This document shows positions 15,613-25,400 of a DNA stretch of 64,000 nt, one piece after another. The notes beneath the pieces were generated by a model. That model had not been told where the DNA came from, did no database searches, and saw nothing but the letters and a program-made list of their open reading frames with translations. This DNA comes from Aquamicrobium sp. (GTDB lineage Bacteria; Pseudomonadota; Alphaproteobacteria; Rhizobiales; Rhizobiaceae). The DNA lies in contig NZ_JAMLIE010000001.1 in NCBI RefSeq assembly GCF_023954335.1, forward strand, positions 434,001-498,000, in the 5' to 3' direction. The translations under genes were made by a program, and so were the position numbers. Positions within the stretch are counted from its first letter, which is position 1, and every line of letters begins with the position of its first letter.

Positions 15613-17275
15613 GATCGCCGCCCGGTATCCTTCACCCCGAACCGTGGAAACCGCTCCATCGCCCGCGCCTTCGCCGCCACCGTGACGCCGCCATACTGCT
15701 CGCCCACCGTGCGGGGCTTGTGGCCGCATATCGCGTCTAGCACACGCTCCGCAATCCCGGCCTCTATGCCGATGGTCTTGAACGTATGCCGCCAGCCGTG
15801 GTTAGGCGCAATGTTCGGATCGGGGACAACCTCCCGTGCCACCTCCACCATTCTGTTTTTGGCTGTCCTCCATGCCGCCCTGTCCGTACCAGACCACAGG
15901 AATAGGAAGCCGTCAGGAGCCGCATGGACGAACTCCAGAAAGCCCATCTCGATAAGGTGAGGGTGGATTGGAACCTCCCGCCCTTGGTTACCCTTCACCG
16001 TGATGGCCTCCGGCGTGATGGCGAGAACCCAATGCCCCTCTATCTGCCGCACGTCTTGTTTCCGTAGCTGGACCATCTCCCCGACCCGCGCCCCGGTATA
16101 GGCGCAAAGCCATGGAACCCATCGACGGGCCTCAAAGCGCGGCAGCGGCTCCTTGCGCCCTCGCGTGGCCGAGGATGCCTGTGTGAGGAGTGCGTCAATC
16201 TCCTCCTTGGAAAACCAAGAGTCGCGCATACGGGCCTTCTTGCCGACCTTCATCGTGATGCCCGCAGCCGGATTAGCAGACAGCTTGCGATTGTCCACGG
16301 CCCACCCGAAGACACGGCGAATGCCACCGAGATAGTTATCCTTGATGGTGCTGGCGCTCAGGGGCCTCTTGGTGCGCGGGTTTGGGGTGGAGACGAGATG
16401 CTCCTTGAACCGCACCACATCCTCAGGGGACACCTTCCCGGCATCGTCATGACCGAGGAAGGCCACAAGCGCCCCCACGGCGGTCTCATAGCTCTCCTTG
16501 GTGCTTACCGAAACGCCTGCATTCTCAGCCTCAGCCCACCATGACTTGAACAGGGCGCGGAGGGAGACCGAAGGCGTTGCAGACGCAGGCTTGACCTCAG
16601 GCGGAGACCATTCGGGGAACCGTTCGGACTTGGGATCGGGCTGATAGTCGCCGCCGGCCTTACGTGCACGAACCCGCATCCCATCGGCTAGGGACCGGGC
16701 GAACTCCACGAGCAACAGGCCGCGCGTCTCTCCAGTGACAGACGCAATGCCCCGGCGTAGCAAGAGGCGGTCCACCAAGGGGCCAAGCTGCCGCTCCAGT
16801 TCACCACCATCCAGCATCTCCGCCTTGTCAGCTTCCAGAACGTAGGCCGCCGCCTCCGCCTCTAGGTCCATCCATAGTCGCGGATCACCGTGCCGTCCGC
16901 CTCGACCTGAAGCGTTACGCGCCGGGAGGCCTCTAGGTCCGCCGCCCATGAGCGGTAAAGCTCGCCGGACAGGGCCACGCATTGCTTGTGCGTCAGGAAG
17001 ATCGGGGCATTGGCCCTCAGGTTCGCGTAGACGCCTTCGAGGTAGGCGACCGCCTCCGCCTGCCGTCGCTTGGCCTCTCCGGTATCGGCAGCCCTCAGGG
17101 AGTACCGGACGGAGCGCGTCTTTTCGGTAATGGTAATGGGAACGATGTCGCCGCCGCGCGGAATCTCCAATGTCATTCCGATGAGGCGTACCTTCAGGTC
17201 AGCGGGAATGCGCTGCTCGAACTGGAGATTGGAGGAGTCTTTGCGTGTGGTCGGAGCCACTATCCGAAGCCTCAT
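15609..17275 (-). pseudogene. Tyrosine recombinase (integrase), interrupted by a frameshift
   Basis: The N-terminal part reads in one frame from ATG 17275 (MRLRIVAPTTRKDSSNLQFEQRIPADLKV, an SH3-like N-terminal domain) to TVIRDYGWT then stop near 16862. The rest continues in another frame as LWMDLEAEAAAYVLEADKAEML through a SAM-like core-binding domain and the catalytic domain. The catalytic residues are visible: Arg in CAYTGARVGEMVQL, His-x-x-Arg in HGWRHTFKT, a late His/Lys region in ICGHKPRTVGEQYGG, with the tyrosine in that last motif. Joined across a one-base shift at about 16865-16885, the protein would be about 555 residues. A sequencing error is possible. The gene points toward the resolvase remnant. 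Confidence 0.75.
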
Positions 17276-17819
17276 GTCACGCGCCTTTGTCACACGGTAG
17301 AGCGAGCGCAAAGGATTGAAAAGGCCTAAATATCTGATCCGCTTATCGGAACGGAGAAGATGGTGCAAGGGCGGCATCACACTCAATCAATAGCTTATTG
17401 AAAAGAAACCATTTTTATAATGAGATTTTACGAAGTACCAACAAAAATACCAACAAACCGAAATCCGTACCGCCTCGCGGGCCTAATCCGGGAAACACCG
17501 ATCCTGCATCAGGCCCAAGCCCGGCGAGGCTGCATTATTCATTGACCGGCGCGGACGGAGGTGAGCCGGCCCGCTCATGGCCCAACTCGCGGCTGATCTG
17601 CCGCCGCGATCCGATGACGCGATGCCGGCAGCTTCCCGTCCGGTAACCCATGCGCCGTCTACCGCGGATATGGATGTCGCGGTTCTGTGCTGCATCGGCA
17701 GCGCGACGGTCGACCTTCATACGGGCCGAAGCTGCCGCATGTATGGGCGCGCTCGCCGCAGGCATCTCGGGGTTCACTCGAGATGCCGCGGAAGCGTCAC
17801 CGCATGGCGCGTGCGGAAG
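17276..17819. other. Gene-free stretch with tandem TACCAACAAA repeats
   Basis: No convincing gene is seen in these 540 bp. At 17435-17459 two direct repeats, GTACCAACAAAA and ATACCAACAAAC, stand side by side. The same TACCAACAAA core recurs four times in the inverted-repeat block at 20169-20237 next to the P4-type integrase start. Such repeats resemble arm-type binding sites of an integrase, so they may mark the two ends of a small remnant island (17.4-20.4 kb). Confidence 0.4.
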
Positions 17820-18215
17820 CTAATCGGCGGCAGCCGGGTCCTTCAGGAACTCGATGAGGTTGGCGATGTCTTCGGGCTTCTTGACACCGGCGAAGGCCAT
17901 GGTCGTGCCTTTCACGGTCGTCCTGGGCGCGGCGAGATACTCCGCGAGATGCTGTTCGTCCCAGACCTTCCCGTCCTCGCCGAATGCGACCATTGCCTTT
18001 GAGTATCTGAAGCCTTCTACAGAGGCGACCGGGCGATCGACAACGCCGTCCAGATGAGGTCCGACGCGGTTCTTCCCGTCGAGGGCATGGCAAGCAGCGC
18101 ATAGCCTGAAAGCCTTCTTGCCGGCGGTTGCATCCGCTGCGGCGGCAGCCGGGGAGAATAGGGAAGTAGCGACGATCGCCGAAAGCCAGGTCGCGGTGGT
18201 GAAGTGCTTGAACAT
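17820..18215 (-). CDS. Class I c-type cytochrome (soluble, periplasmic)
   Basis: A 131-residue protein with a signal peptide (residues 1-25, FKHFTTATWLSAIVATSLFSPAAAAA) and one heme c domain. The heme site is CAACH, followed by GKNRVGPHLDGV, which is typical of small class I cytochromes of the c2/c550 type, and the axial Met is in KGTTMAF near residue 108. It shuttles single electrons in the periplasm. The ORF can be read from 18470, but only the ATG at 18215 gives a signal peptide. It sits alone between integrase remnants, so it may be cargo of a lost island. Confidence 0.85.
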   Translation of the reverse strand: MFKHFTTATWLSAIVATSLFSPAAAAADATAGKKAFRLCAACHALDGKNRVGPHLDGVVDRPVASVEGFRYSKAMVAFGEDGKVWDEQHLAEYLAAPRTTVKGTTMAFAGVKKPEDIANLIEFLKDPAAAD

Positions 18216-18460
18216 TTCGTTTTCCTCAGCTTGCTCGATCCTGCATTCCCCAAGTGGCGTGTCGTTTGAGGTGAAGATCGCCTGTATCCGAGCGCTAGAC
18301 AAGGATTTTCTGCCGCAAGCGGCACCTGCGGTCGCGCAGACTGCTGGATCTGGACGGATCAGACCGCGAAGCCGCTGTTTCCTTGCCCAGGGGCGGCGTT
18401 TTTCAGCGCAGCGGACAGATCTGTCCAGCCGCTTTCGTTCAGTTTGAGCGTGGATCGCGA

Positions 18461-19160
18461 TCATGCGCATAGCGGTGGCGCTCGCAATCGGCGGATAGCG
18501 GCGAGGATGGCGCGTACCATCGTGCCGGTGACAGCGACCTCGGCCAGCTGGAAGGTGATGGTGCGGGCGTGACGGACCACACGTGCCCCGATCTTGATCA
18601 GCTTCAGTTGCAGGCTGGTCAACGACCAGTCGGCCATGGCCTCGGGCAGCTCGATGCAGCGCAAGAAGGTGGCCAGGTTGTACGCCAGGGCGTGCAGTTG
18701 CAGCCGCACCTCATTGTCGCGGAACTTCCGGCACGACAGCCGCGTCCAGCGAAAGGCGTATTTGCCCTCTTTGATGTGCTGCTCGGCGGTGCCGCGCTGG
18801 TTGTAGAACCGCACCACCCAGTCCGGCTCCATCGGCAGGTTGGTGACGATGAAGCCGACACGCGGGAACAGTTCGCCCGGATGCCATTCGATCTTGGCGA
18901 TCACCCGGCGTTCCTTGTCCCAGGACGCCGCCTGATACTCGAATTCCTCGAAGAACCGCTTGACCTTGGTCAGTGACGGCCGCCCGACAGGGCGCGTTAG
19001 CCGATGCGCGATCTTGTCCTTGAGGACCGCGTTTGCGGGCAGCCGGATGGCGTAGAAGAACCGCGCTTCTTCCAATCGCTCATAGATCGCCGGGATCGCG
19101 TAGGCAGCATCGGCCCGGAAGAACCTGCCACCAAGGTCGCGCTCCGCCCCGCCCGCAAAT
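18461..19160 (-). pseudogene. IS1380-family transposase, C-terminal remnant
   Basis: About 230 residues of the end of an IS1380-type DDE transposase: FFRADAAYAIPAIYERLEEARFFYAIRLPAN, then EWHPGELFPRVGFIVTNL, FYNQRGTAEQHIKEGK and LHALAYNLATFLR. The N-terminal half, including the first catalytic Asp, is absent. Homology fades at about 19160, where the sequence changes to the neighbouring integrase remnant. No terminal repeat was identified. Confidence 0.8.
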
Positions 19161-19233
19161 CGCTTTTTCGTATGGGCCGCATAGAATCAGCCGTGGCAGC
19201 CGCTGGCAACCAAAGATTGCTCGCAGGGTACGA

Positions 19234-19815
19234 TCAGGCGGCTTTAGAGCGCAATCGGGCAGCAAGAAGTGCAAGCATGGCCTCATCGTCCATTTCCGGC
19301 ATTGCGTGCGCTTCCGCGCCGGCTTCTTCCCGCGCGCGAAGCTGGTCGAAGATTTCAGTTCGGCGATGATCGGGAACTTGCCCGTAGCTGCGAAATGTCG
19401 TCAGCACGTTTTCATGTCCGAGATTCGCGCCCCAAGCCGCCCAGGCTTCGGTCGTTATGGTCGTCCGTTCGCCTAGCCGCGCCAAGGTGTTGCGGAAGCT
19501 GTGAGGGTTGGCATAGGGCAGGCCGGCCCGCGCGAAGGCTTCCTTGAAAATCCGCCGAATCGCCGCCGCATTGCTCCAATGCTGGCGCGCCAGCCCGCCC
19601 GCCTCGAAACCGTTTTCGCCCAACGTCACCTTCGTCGCCGGGAAAAGCGGATCGTCCGGCCCGAAGCCGCGTTCCTTCAAGAGCGCCAGCCAGTCCACGA
19701 CGATGTGCTCAATATCCGCGCCGACAGGAAAGAAACACGTCGTGAACGTCTTGCGGTTCTTGGTGCGCACATCGCGCGCGTCCTGAAACACGGCACGTCG
19801 GTCGAGATCGACATG
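19234..19815 (-). pseudogene. Tyrosine recombinase, C-terminal catalytic fragment
   Basis: The reading frame from about 19815 down encodes VDLDRRAVFQDARDVRTKNRKTFTTCFFPVGADIEHIV and continues through HSFRNTLARLGE and WGANLGHENVLTTFRSYGQV. These are the H-x-x-R, His and Tyr parts of a phage-type integrase catalytic domain. The first Arg box and the core-binding domain are missing. It abuts, in another frame, the N-terminal half of a different (P4-type) integrase, so the two are a chimeric relic. Confidence 0.75.
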
Positions 19816-20170
19816 CCTCCGCCTTGCCTTCACGTTCGGCCTTGGCGAGAAATTCGTCTGCGATGGCAGCGAACGTGTTGGCGTTCGACGCCAGCTTGGC
19901 CGCCCTGTCCGTCTTGGCTTGTTGCGCCGGGTCGATGCCGTTTGCCAGCAATTGCTTCGCGCCAGTGCGTTTCAGGCGCGCGTCGGCCAGCGACACGATG
20001 GGATATGCGCCGAGCGCCAGGGTCTTCTGCTTGCCGCCGTGCCGGTAGGATAGCCGCCAGAGCTTTCCGCCGGCCGGAGATACCAACAAGTGTAGCCCGC
20101 CGCCATCGCTGTGCTTGGTTGGGCTTTGAGAGGGGCGTAACCCTTTGATTTGCGTGTCTGTTAGCGGCAT
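19816..20170 (-). pseudogene. P4-type integrase, N-terminal fragment (DUF4102)
   Basis: Starts at ATG 20170 with the classical P4-integrase N-terminus MPLTDTQIKGLRPSQ, then DGGGLHLLVSPAGGKLWRLSYRHGGKQKTLALGAYP, the arm-binding DUF4102 domain, followed by the beginning of the core-binding domain (LASNANTFAAIADEFLAKAERE). Homology breaks at about 19816 and the frame is lost. P4-type integrases normally lie beside a tRNA attachment site; here a 17-bp copy of the tRNA-Phe 3' end lies 186 bp upstream (20356). Confidence 0.8.
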
Positions 20171-20237
20171 TTGTTGGTATCTCTACCGCCCGTTGGTTGG
20201 CATTTAGGACGATATGCCAACCAAGATACCAACAAAT
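20169..20237. repeat. Nested inverted repeat upstream of the P4-type integrase
   Basis: ATTTGTTGGTATC (20169-20181) is the exact reverse complement of GATACCAACAAAT (20225-20237). Inside lie GTTGGTTGGCAT and ATGCCAACCAAG, also complementary over 11 bases. The cores resemble the direct repeats at 17435-17459. Likely arm-type integrase binding sites or an integrase-autoregulation operator. Confidence 0.55.
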
Positions 20238-20286
20238 CCGTTGGATGCCAACAAACGGCCTCGGACCTCACCGGACAATGGGCAAC

Positions 20287-20310
20287 AAAAAAGCCCAGAA
20301 ATCCGGGCTT
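20287..20310 (-). terminator. Rho-independent terminator reading leftward
   Basis: On the minus strand AAGCCCGGAT/TTCTGGGCTT forms a hairpin followed by a T run (complement of 20287-20292). It lies between the tRNA-Phe-derived repeat and the integrase promoter region, so it would insulate the integrase from read-through. The remaining sequence of 20171-20689 holds short repeats but no gene I can support. Confidence 0.55.
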
Positions 20311-20355
20311 CCTGTGGTGTTTCTGGACCTTACTGGACAGTCTGAAACGAGAGTT

Positions 20356-20372
20356 TGGTGCCCAAGGGCGGA
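20356..20372. repeat. attL-like copy of the tRNA-Phe 3' end (17 bp)
   Basis: TGGTGCCCAAGGGCGGA here is identical and in the same orientation to 37583-37599, the 3' terminus (with CCA) of the tRNA-Phe gene. The pair brackets 17.2 kb of accessory DNA. This is the signature of site-specific integration into a tRNA 3' end. Confidence 0.8.
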
Positions 20373-20689
20373 TTGCGCTCGCAACCTCCACCCCTATTGA
20401 TTTATAAGGGAAATTCCCGTCGTCGCCTAGCGATTGTCACACGGTCTTGCCACACGGAGGCCAATTCCCAGCTACTTGAAAGGAGGGGGCCTGCGGTTCA
20501 AAATTATTCAACACGACGCAGCTTCCGGCAGTCCCGACGCGAGCACAAGCGGGCCAAGGGGTCAGGCCGAGATTAACACCACGCATCTACCGGCAGTCCT
20601 ACGCTACGAAGCTACGGAGGTTAAACCTGTTGCGGGCCGACTCCGCATGCCCATAGTGGGGAGCGCAACGCACACATGGAGTTTGCGCA

Positions 20690-20956
20690 ATGACCACCGT
20701 ACTACCCCTTACCGCATCTTCCGCATCCACCCCCGCCCCTTGGTGCGAGGACCTCGACGTGACACTGAGGCTCCTCCAAGACCCGGCCTTTGCCATCCGC
20801 TTCGCCCTCGATCACGTTCCCGACGCCGGCCTTGGGCGCATCTTCCTAGAGGAGTGGCAAGACGACCGTGCAGAAGGGACCACCGCCCGCGTCCGCCACT
20901 TGCTGGAGGGGATGAAGGAAGACCTCTCATACGGACAACCGGAAGCGGCCCAGTAG
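20690..20956 (+). CDS. Small hypothetical protein of the tRNA-Phe island
   Basis: An 88-residue acidic protein without recognisable domain. Residues 18-88 are predicted helical (CEDLDVTLRLLQDPAFAIRFALDHVPDAGLGRIFLEEWQ). It is the first gene after the island boundary, and a winged-helix gene follows 75 bp later. Codon use matches the phage-like block. Probably a small phage or satellite protein; function unknown. Confidence 0.5.
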   Translation: MTTVLPLTASSASTPAPWCEDLDVTLRLLQDPAFAIRFALDHVPDAGLGRIFLEEWQDDRAEGTTARVRHLLEGMKEDLSYGQPEAAQ

Positions 20957-21031
20957 CAGCACCCAGCATCAATACGAGGGAGTGAGCCCAGCACCGGGCC
21001 GCTCCCTCAAGTTCTTTGTGAGTAAGCGTTC

Positions 21032-21394
21032 ATGAGTACCAGACACATCAAGGCCTACTTTGAGGCCAACCGAAGACTAGTCGTGGAGGCCCGAGAGCTG
21101 CCCGTCGCCATCGTCCTCACCTTCCTTGGGGTTGCCATATGGGAGCAGCGCGGGGGCGACCACGGAGAGCCTATGACCCTTGAGGAGCTTGCCGTAAAGG
21201 TTGGCCGATCCGCGACCACCATCTCCCAGCATCTGAATTACCTAGGGGAGCACTACCGGGAGGGAAAACCGGGCCTAGGCCTTGTGGGGACAGAGCAGTA
21301 CCTCCACAACCGGCGCAAGAAGGTGTTTCACCTGACGCCAAAGGGTAGAGGCCTCATCCGGCAGCTAGACATGATCCTGCGCAAGGCGGGATAG
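21032..21394 (+). CDS. Winged-helix DNA-binding protein (MarR/ArsR-like)
   Basis: A 120-residue protein. Residues 45-110 form a winged helix: MTLEELAVKVGRSATTISQHLNYLGEH as helix-turn-helix, then a wing ending VFHLTPKGRGLIRQLD, the typical MarR-type ending. The N-terminal helix (HIKAYFEANRRLVVEARELPVAIVLTFLGVAIWEQ) would dimerise. It stands immediately before the periodic repeat array at 21446-21679, making that array a candidate target. Regulator or replication initiator are both possible. Confidence 0.65.
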   Translation: MSTRHIKAYFEANRRLVVEARELPVAIVLTFLGVAIWEQRGGDHGEPMTLEELAVKVGRSATTISQHLNYLGEHYREGKPGLGLVGTEQYLHNRRKKVFHLTPKGRGLIRQLDMILRKAG

Positions 21395-21445
21395 AGAAGA
21401 CCACGGGCGCGGCTCCGGGGGACAACTTCGGGGCCGCATCTGGCT

Positions 21446-21679
21446 AATTCCCACGTACTTGAAAGCTATGCAGGCGGGCCGAGAGGATTGTGATTAATTC
21501 CCTCGCCCTTGAAATAGGTGCCCACTTGAAAGGATGATGCCGCCTGCCCACCGCATCGCGCCAATTAGTCCCTACTTGAAGGGCGGAGAGGAGATTGTGG
21601 CGGGATTGTGATTAATAGGCGGGTACTTGAAACACCGATAACGGTCAGCCGCCCGCGCAATTCCCTTGTATTTGAATAG
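21446..21679 (+). repeat. Array of about six AATTCCC..TACTTGAAA repeats at 48-67 bp spacing
   Basis: Copies begin near 21446, 21496, 21515, 21563, 21611 and 21659, and a further copy stands alone at 20463-20482. The consensus is AATTCCCnnGTACTTGAAAG; several copies are preceded by GATTGTGATTAAT. There is no gene in 21395-21810. Spacing close to a multiple of the helical repeat suggests repeated protein binding, as in an iteron-type replication origin, or a set of phage promoters. No spacer conservation or cas genes, so it is not a CRISPR. Confidence 0.65.
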
Positions 21680-21810
21680 AGCATAGCCGCCCGCAAGTAG
21701 CGGCCAGCTAGGCCCGCCCACCCCTCAACCGACCATCACCGCGCCCGCCGACCCTTCCAGCCACTAGCCGGGAGGACGCGGGCCTTTTGCCGTCCACAAA
21801 GGAGAACCTC

Positions 21811-22455
21811 TTGGACACTTCCCCCACGTTTGCCCCATCGTCGCTCATAACGCCCGAGCGGCTTGCCGCCGACCCTCAAGCCGCGCTCGCAGCCCTTCCA
21901 CACTGGGTCCACAAGATTGAGTTCGTCACGCCTGAGACTGGCCCCGAGGCTCATCCCGCCGTCCAGCCCATAGTCTTCATATGGGCCGGCGAAACGCATA
22001 TCCTCTATGAGGCGCACACGCCGCTTGCCGCCGCCCTTATGTGGGAAATCACGAAGCTCCCCGGCGTCTCCATCGCGGTTAACACCAACGGCAGCAAGGC
22101 ACGATACTTCAGGTTCACCATTGCCGAGGTGGAAGAAGACCTCACCACCGTGGCCCGCTTTCTCAAGAACGTCGGCACGGACGAGCAAGTCCTGAAGACC
22201 CCGGCCCGCAAGTGGGACCAGAGGCCCGAGACCCTTATGACCCGCCCCGCACGGAAAGCCTCAAAGGACAGCCGGGCTGTCCTCATGGGCCACATCGAGC
22301 GCATCGCCAAGGAGTGGGAGGCGAGCGGGAAGATGCCCGCCCACCTTACGGCCGCCGAGTATATCGCCAACCTCTACCGCCTCCTCGTCCTCCTCGACCA
22401 AGAGGCCATCGGACGGGAGCTTTGCGACCTCCTTCCGACCATGCGGGAGGCCTGA
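21811..22455 (+). CDS. Hypothetical phage-type protein preceding the virion-like gene
   Basis: A 214-residue protein. I chose TTG at 21811 because GGAG stands six bases upstream; the more upstream TTG at 21787 has no such site. A beta-rich N-terminal half (IEFVTPETGPEAHPAVQPIVFIWAG...) is followed by a helical C-terminus (VLMGHIERIAKEWEASGKMPAHLTAAEYIANLYRLLVLLDQEA). No domain recognised. It ends 5 bp before the 1312-residue gene, so it is likely cotranscribed and involved in the same assembly. Confidence 0.6.
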   Translation: MDTSPTFAPSSLITPERLAADPQAALAALPHWVHKIEFVTPETGPEAHPAVQPIVFIWAGETHILYEAHTPLAAALMWEITKLPGVSIAVNTNGSKARYFRFTIAEVEEDLTTVARFLKNVGTDEQVLKTPARKWDQRPETLMTRPARKASKDSRAVLMGHIERIAKEWEASGKMPAHLTAAEYIANLYRLLVLLDQEAIGRELCDLLPTMREA

Positions 22456-22460
22456 GCGAT

Positions 22461-25400
22461 ATGGACAGCATCAGGACCGAAGAAGACCTCCTCCAAGAAG
22501 CACTTAGGCGGCTAGAAGCCGAGGATGCGCTCCCGGATCGGGGTCCCCCTACCCAGCCTCAACAGCCCGCGCCCGACATGCAGGAGGAAGACGCCAAGAC
22601 CCTCCTAGACGCCGGCCGGGAGCTATGGGACAGCATTGGGGCAGGCATGGCGAAAGCCGGCATCGAGACCAAGGATTTCCTGCTAGGGGAGCCAGCGGAG
22701 CACGAGAAGTCAGCATTTCGCCGTGGCATTGAGCGCCGCGCTCAGGAACTCGCCTCCTCCAGCCCCGCCAACGCCGTCACCATCGGCATCTCACAGTTTG
22801 CCACCGGCCTCCTTGGAGCCGGAAAGCTCATGGCCCCCATCAAGGCCGTCCAGAAGCTCAAGGGCGCAGGGACGGCTGGCAGGGCGGCCTACGAGGTGGG
22901 CCTTGGCGCTACGGCCGGTGCCGTGGTGATCGACCCCCACGAGGAGCGCCTGAGCAACCTCATTGAGGAGTTCCCCTCCCTCCAGAACCCGGTGACCGAC
23001 TATCTGGCGGCTGATCCCACGGACAGCGCCGCCGAGGGCCGCTTCAAGAACGCGTTGGAAGGGATCGGCCTAGACCTCGCCATCATCGGAACGCTTGGGG
23101 TCTCCCTCCGCGCCTATCGCGCAATGCGAGGAGGAGAGACCGAGCAAGCAGCCAAGGAAATCTCCAAGCTCCAAACCGGAAGCGCGGCCCCGGCCAGTCT
23201 CCGCCATGAGGCCGCAACCAAGCAGGCCGAAGCCATCAATCGGGATGCGTTCGGTCTCGACTTTGGGCCGGCTGCCCGAGAAACGCCCGCAGAGACTCAC
23301 ACAGGCCCGTCAGCGCCCGCCGAGTCCACCACACAGGCCCGAGCCCGAGAGGCCGCCCCTGAGCCTCCTAGAGGCGAGGAGGCGCGTTCTGCTTTCGAGG
23401 AGCGGGCTGCCGTCCTTGAATATGAGGAGGGTCTACCCCGCGCCGAGGCCGAACGCCGCGCAGCGGGCGAAACCGGCTATCAGCCGGAAGATACTGGGAG
23501 GGCGGCCAGCCCGAGCGGAGAGAGCAACCAAACGGGAGGGATTAATCCCGAGTCCGGTCTAAGAACGGCCTCCGACCTCCCTTCCCCTATCCAAGAGCCG
23601 CCGCGCGGTGTCGCCCCGAGAGGCCCCGCCTTGGTGGATGCCTCCCCCGAAGCCGTGGCAAAAATCGTCCTGGACACCGAGGCCGACCTGAAGGCCATCG
23701 CCAAGTTCGGCTCCCGTGAGGCTGCCATAGAGGCCGGCCAGATTGCGGGCCGCTCAGCGTCCCGGCTCCCGTGGCAAAAGCTCATAGAAACCCCGGACGG
23801 TCTCCGGGAGTTCATGACCAACGTGGAGGCCGTCACCAAGGGCCAGATGGACACCATCAAGGGCGGGGACGTTCTGTCCGACGCCACTGTCAACGCCAAG
23901 GTGAGGAAGATGGCCGAATGGTACGGCGAAGACCCTGCCACCCTCATGGGCGAACTTGTGGAGGCTGGGGGAGCCGCCGCCCAGATGACCGCCCGCATGG
24001 AGGCCGCCTACCTCGTCACCAACCGCATGTTTCAGGAGACCTATGAGCTTGCCTTCAAGCTCCAGAACGGAATGCTGGACGAGTTTGGAGGAGACGCGGC
24101 GAAGGCAGCGGCCGAACTCCGGGACAGGCTAAGGCTATCCGCTTCCATCCTCGCCTCCGCCCAATCCATGAGGGCCAGCGCGGGACGGACCATGAGGCGG
24201 CTCCGAGGACAGTTCCAGCTCAAGCCAGAAGACCTTGCCGCACTCGACGGGATGGACTCCGCTAAGCTGGCCGAACTCATTGCCTCCACCCGTGGCGACC
24301 CGAAGAAACTGGCACAGGTGGCAAACCCGACATTCCTCCGCAGGGTGATGAACGAGGTCAATTACAGCCTCATCAACTCCCTGCTTTGGCTCTACCCCAC
24401 CCATGTGGTGAACGTCACGTCCAACGTGGTGATGCTCCTTGGCAGGCCGACCGAAAAGCTCCTTGGGGCCATCGCCATGGGGCCGAAGACGGGCGGGGAC
24501 CTCCTCAGGCGGCAGGCCATCGCGGAATATACCGCCACCGTCGCCGCCCTTGGTGATGCTTGGCAGGCCATGGTGGAGGCCTTCAAGCGGGGCGACTCCA
24601 TCCTCAGCCCCCACAACACTGAGTTCTTCCAAGGGGCCATCACCCAGCGACCGCTCCCATGGAAGCCGGCCGGGGGCATCATGGACCTTGCCGAGAACGT
24701 ATGGAAGGCCGCGAACTATCGGAACATCGTCGGACTGCCCACGCGGACACTCGGGGCCGTGGACGAGTTCTTCAAAACCCTCCGCTATCGCGCCTATGTG
24801 CAGGGACAGGCGGCTGCCCGAGCGTACTCCTTGGGCCTCACTGGGGAGGACTTCCAGCGATACCTCCGGGCCGAGATGGAGAGGGTGATAGACCCCGCCA
24901 CTGGGCAGGCGCTGGACCAGCGAGCATTGAGGGAAGCGCAGACCGCTACCTTCCAGAATGAACTCCTCGCCGGTACGGCAGGGGCGACCATCCAGCAGGC
25001 AAGGAACCGGCATCCCGTCCTTACCCTCATCCTGCCATTCGTGAAGACCCCGGTGAATGTGCTTCGCTACGGATGGAAGATGACCCCCGGCCTCAACCTC
25101 CTCCAGAAGGAGTTCCGGGAGGCCATCTCCGGGAAGCTCGGAGAGGAAGCAAAGGCCCACGCCTTGGGGCAGATGGCGCTAGGCATGACCTTCATGGGCC
25201 TCGCCGCCACGCTGGCGCTCAATGGCCGCATGACGGGAGCGGGACCATCCGACACGAGGCTTCAGGCCGAACTTAGGGCCACCGGCTGGCAACCTTACTC
25301 CTATGTCTTCGAGGGGGAGGACGGCACCAAGAGGTATGTCCCCATCGGCCGCTTTGACCCTGCCGGTATGGCGTTCGCCACCATCGTCAACCTCATGGAC

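Noticed and set aside
17398..17777. Several short ORFs on both strands between integrase and cytochrome c
   Set aside because: None has a convincing start or conserved pattern; probably decayed sequence.
20356..20372. Complete second tRNA-Phe gene
   Set aside because: Only the last 17 bases match; the rest of the tRNA is absent.
21446..21679. CRISPR array
   Set aside because: Repeat units are degenerate and under 21 bp, the spacing is uneven, the intervening sequences share parts, and no cas genes are nearby.
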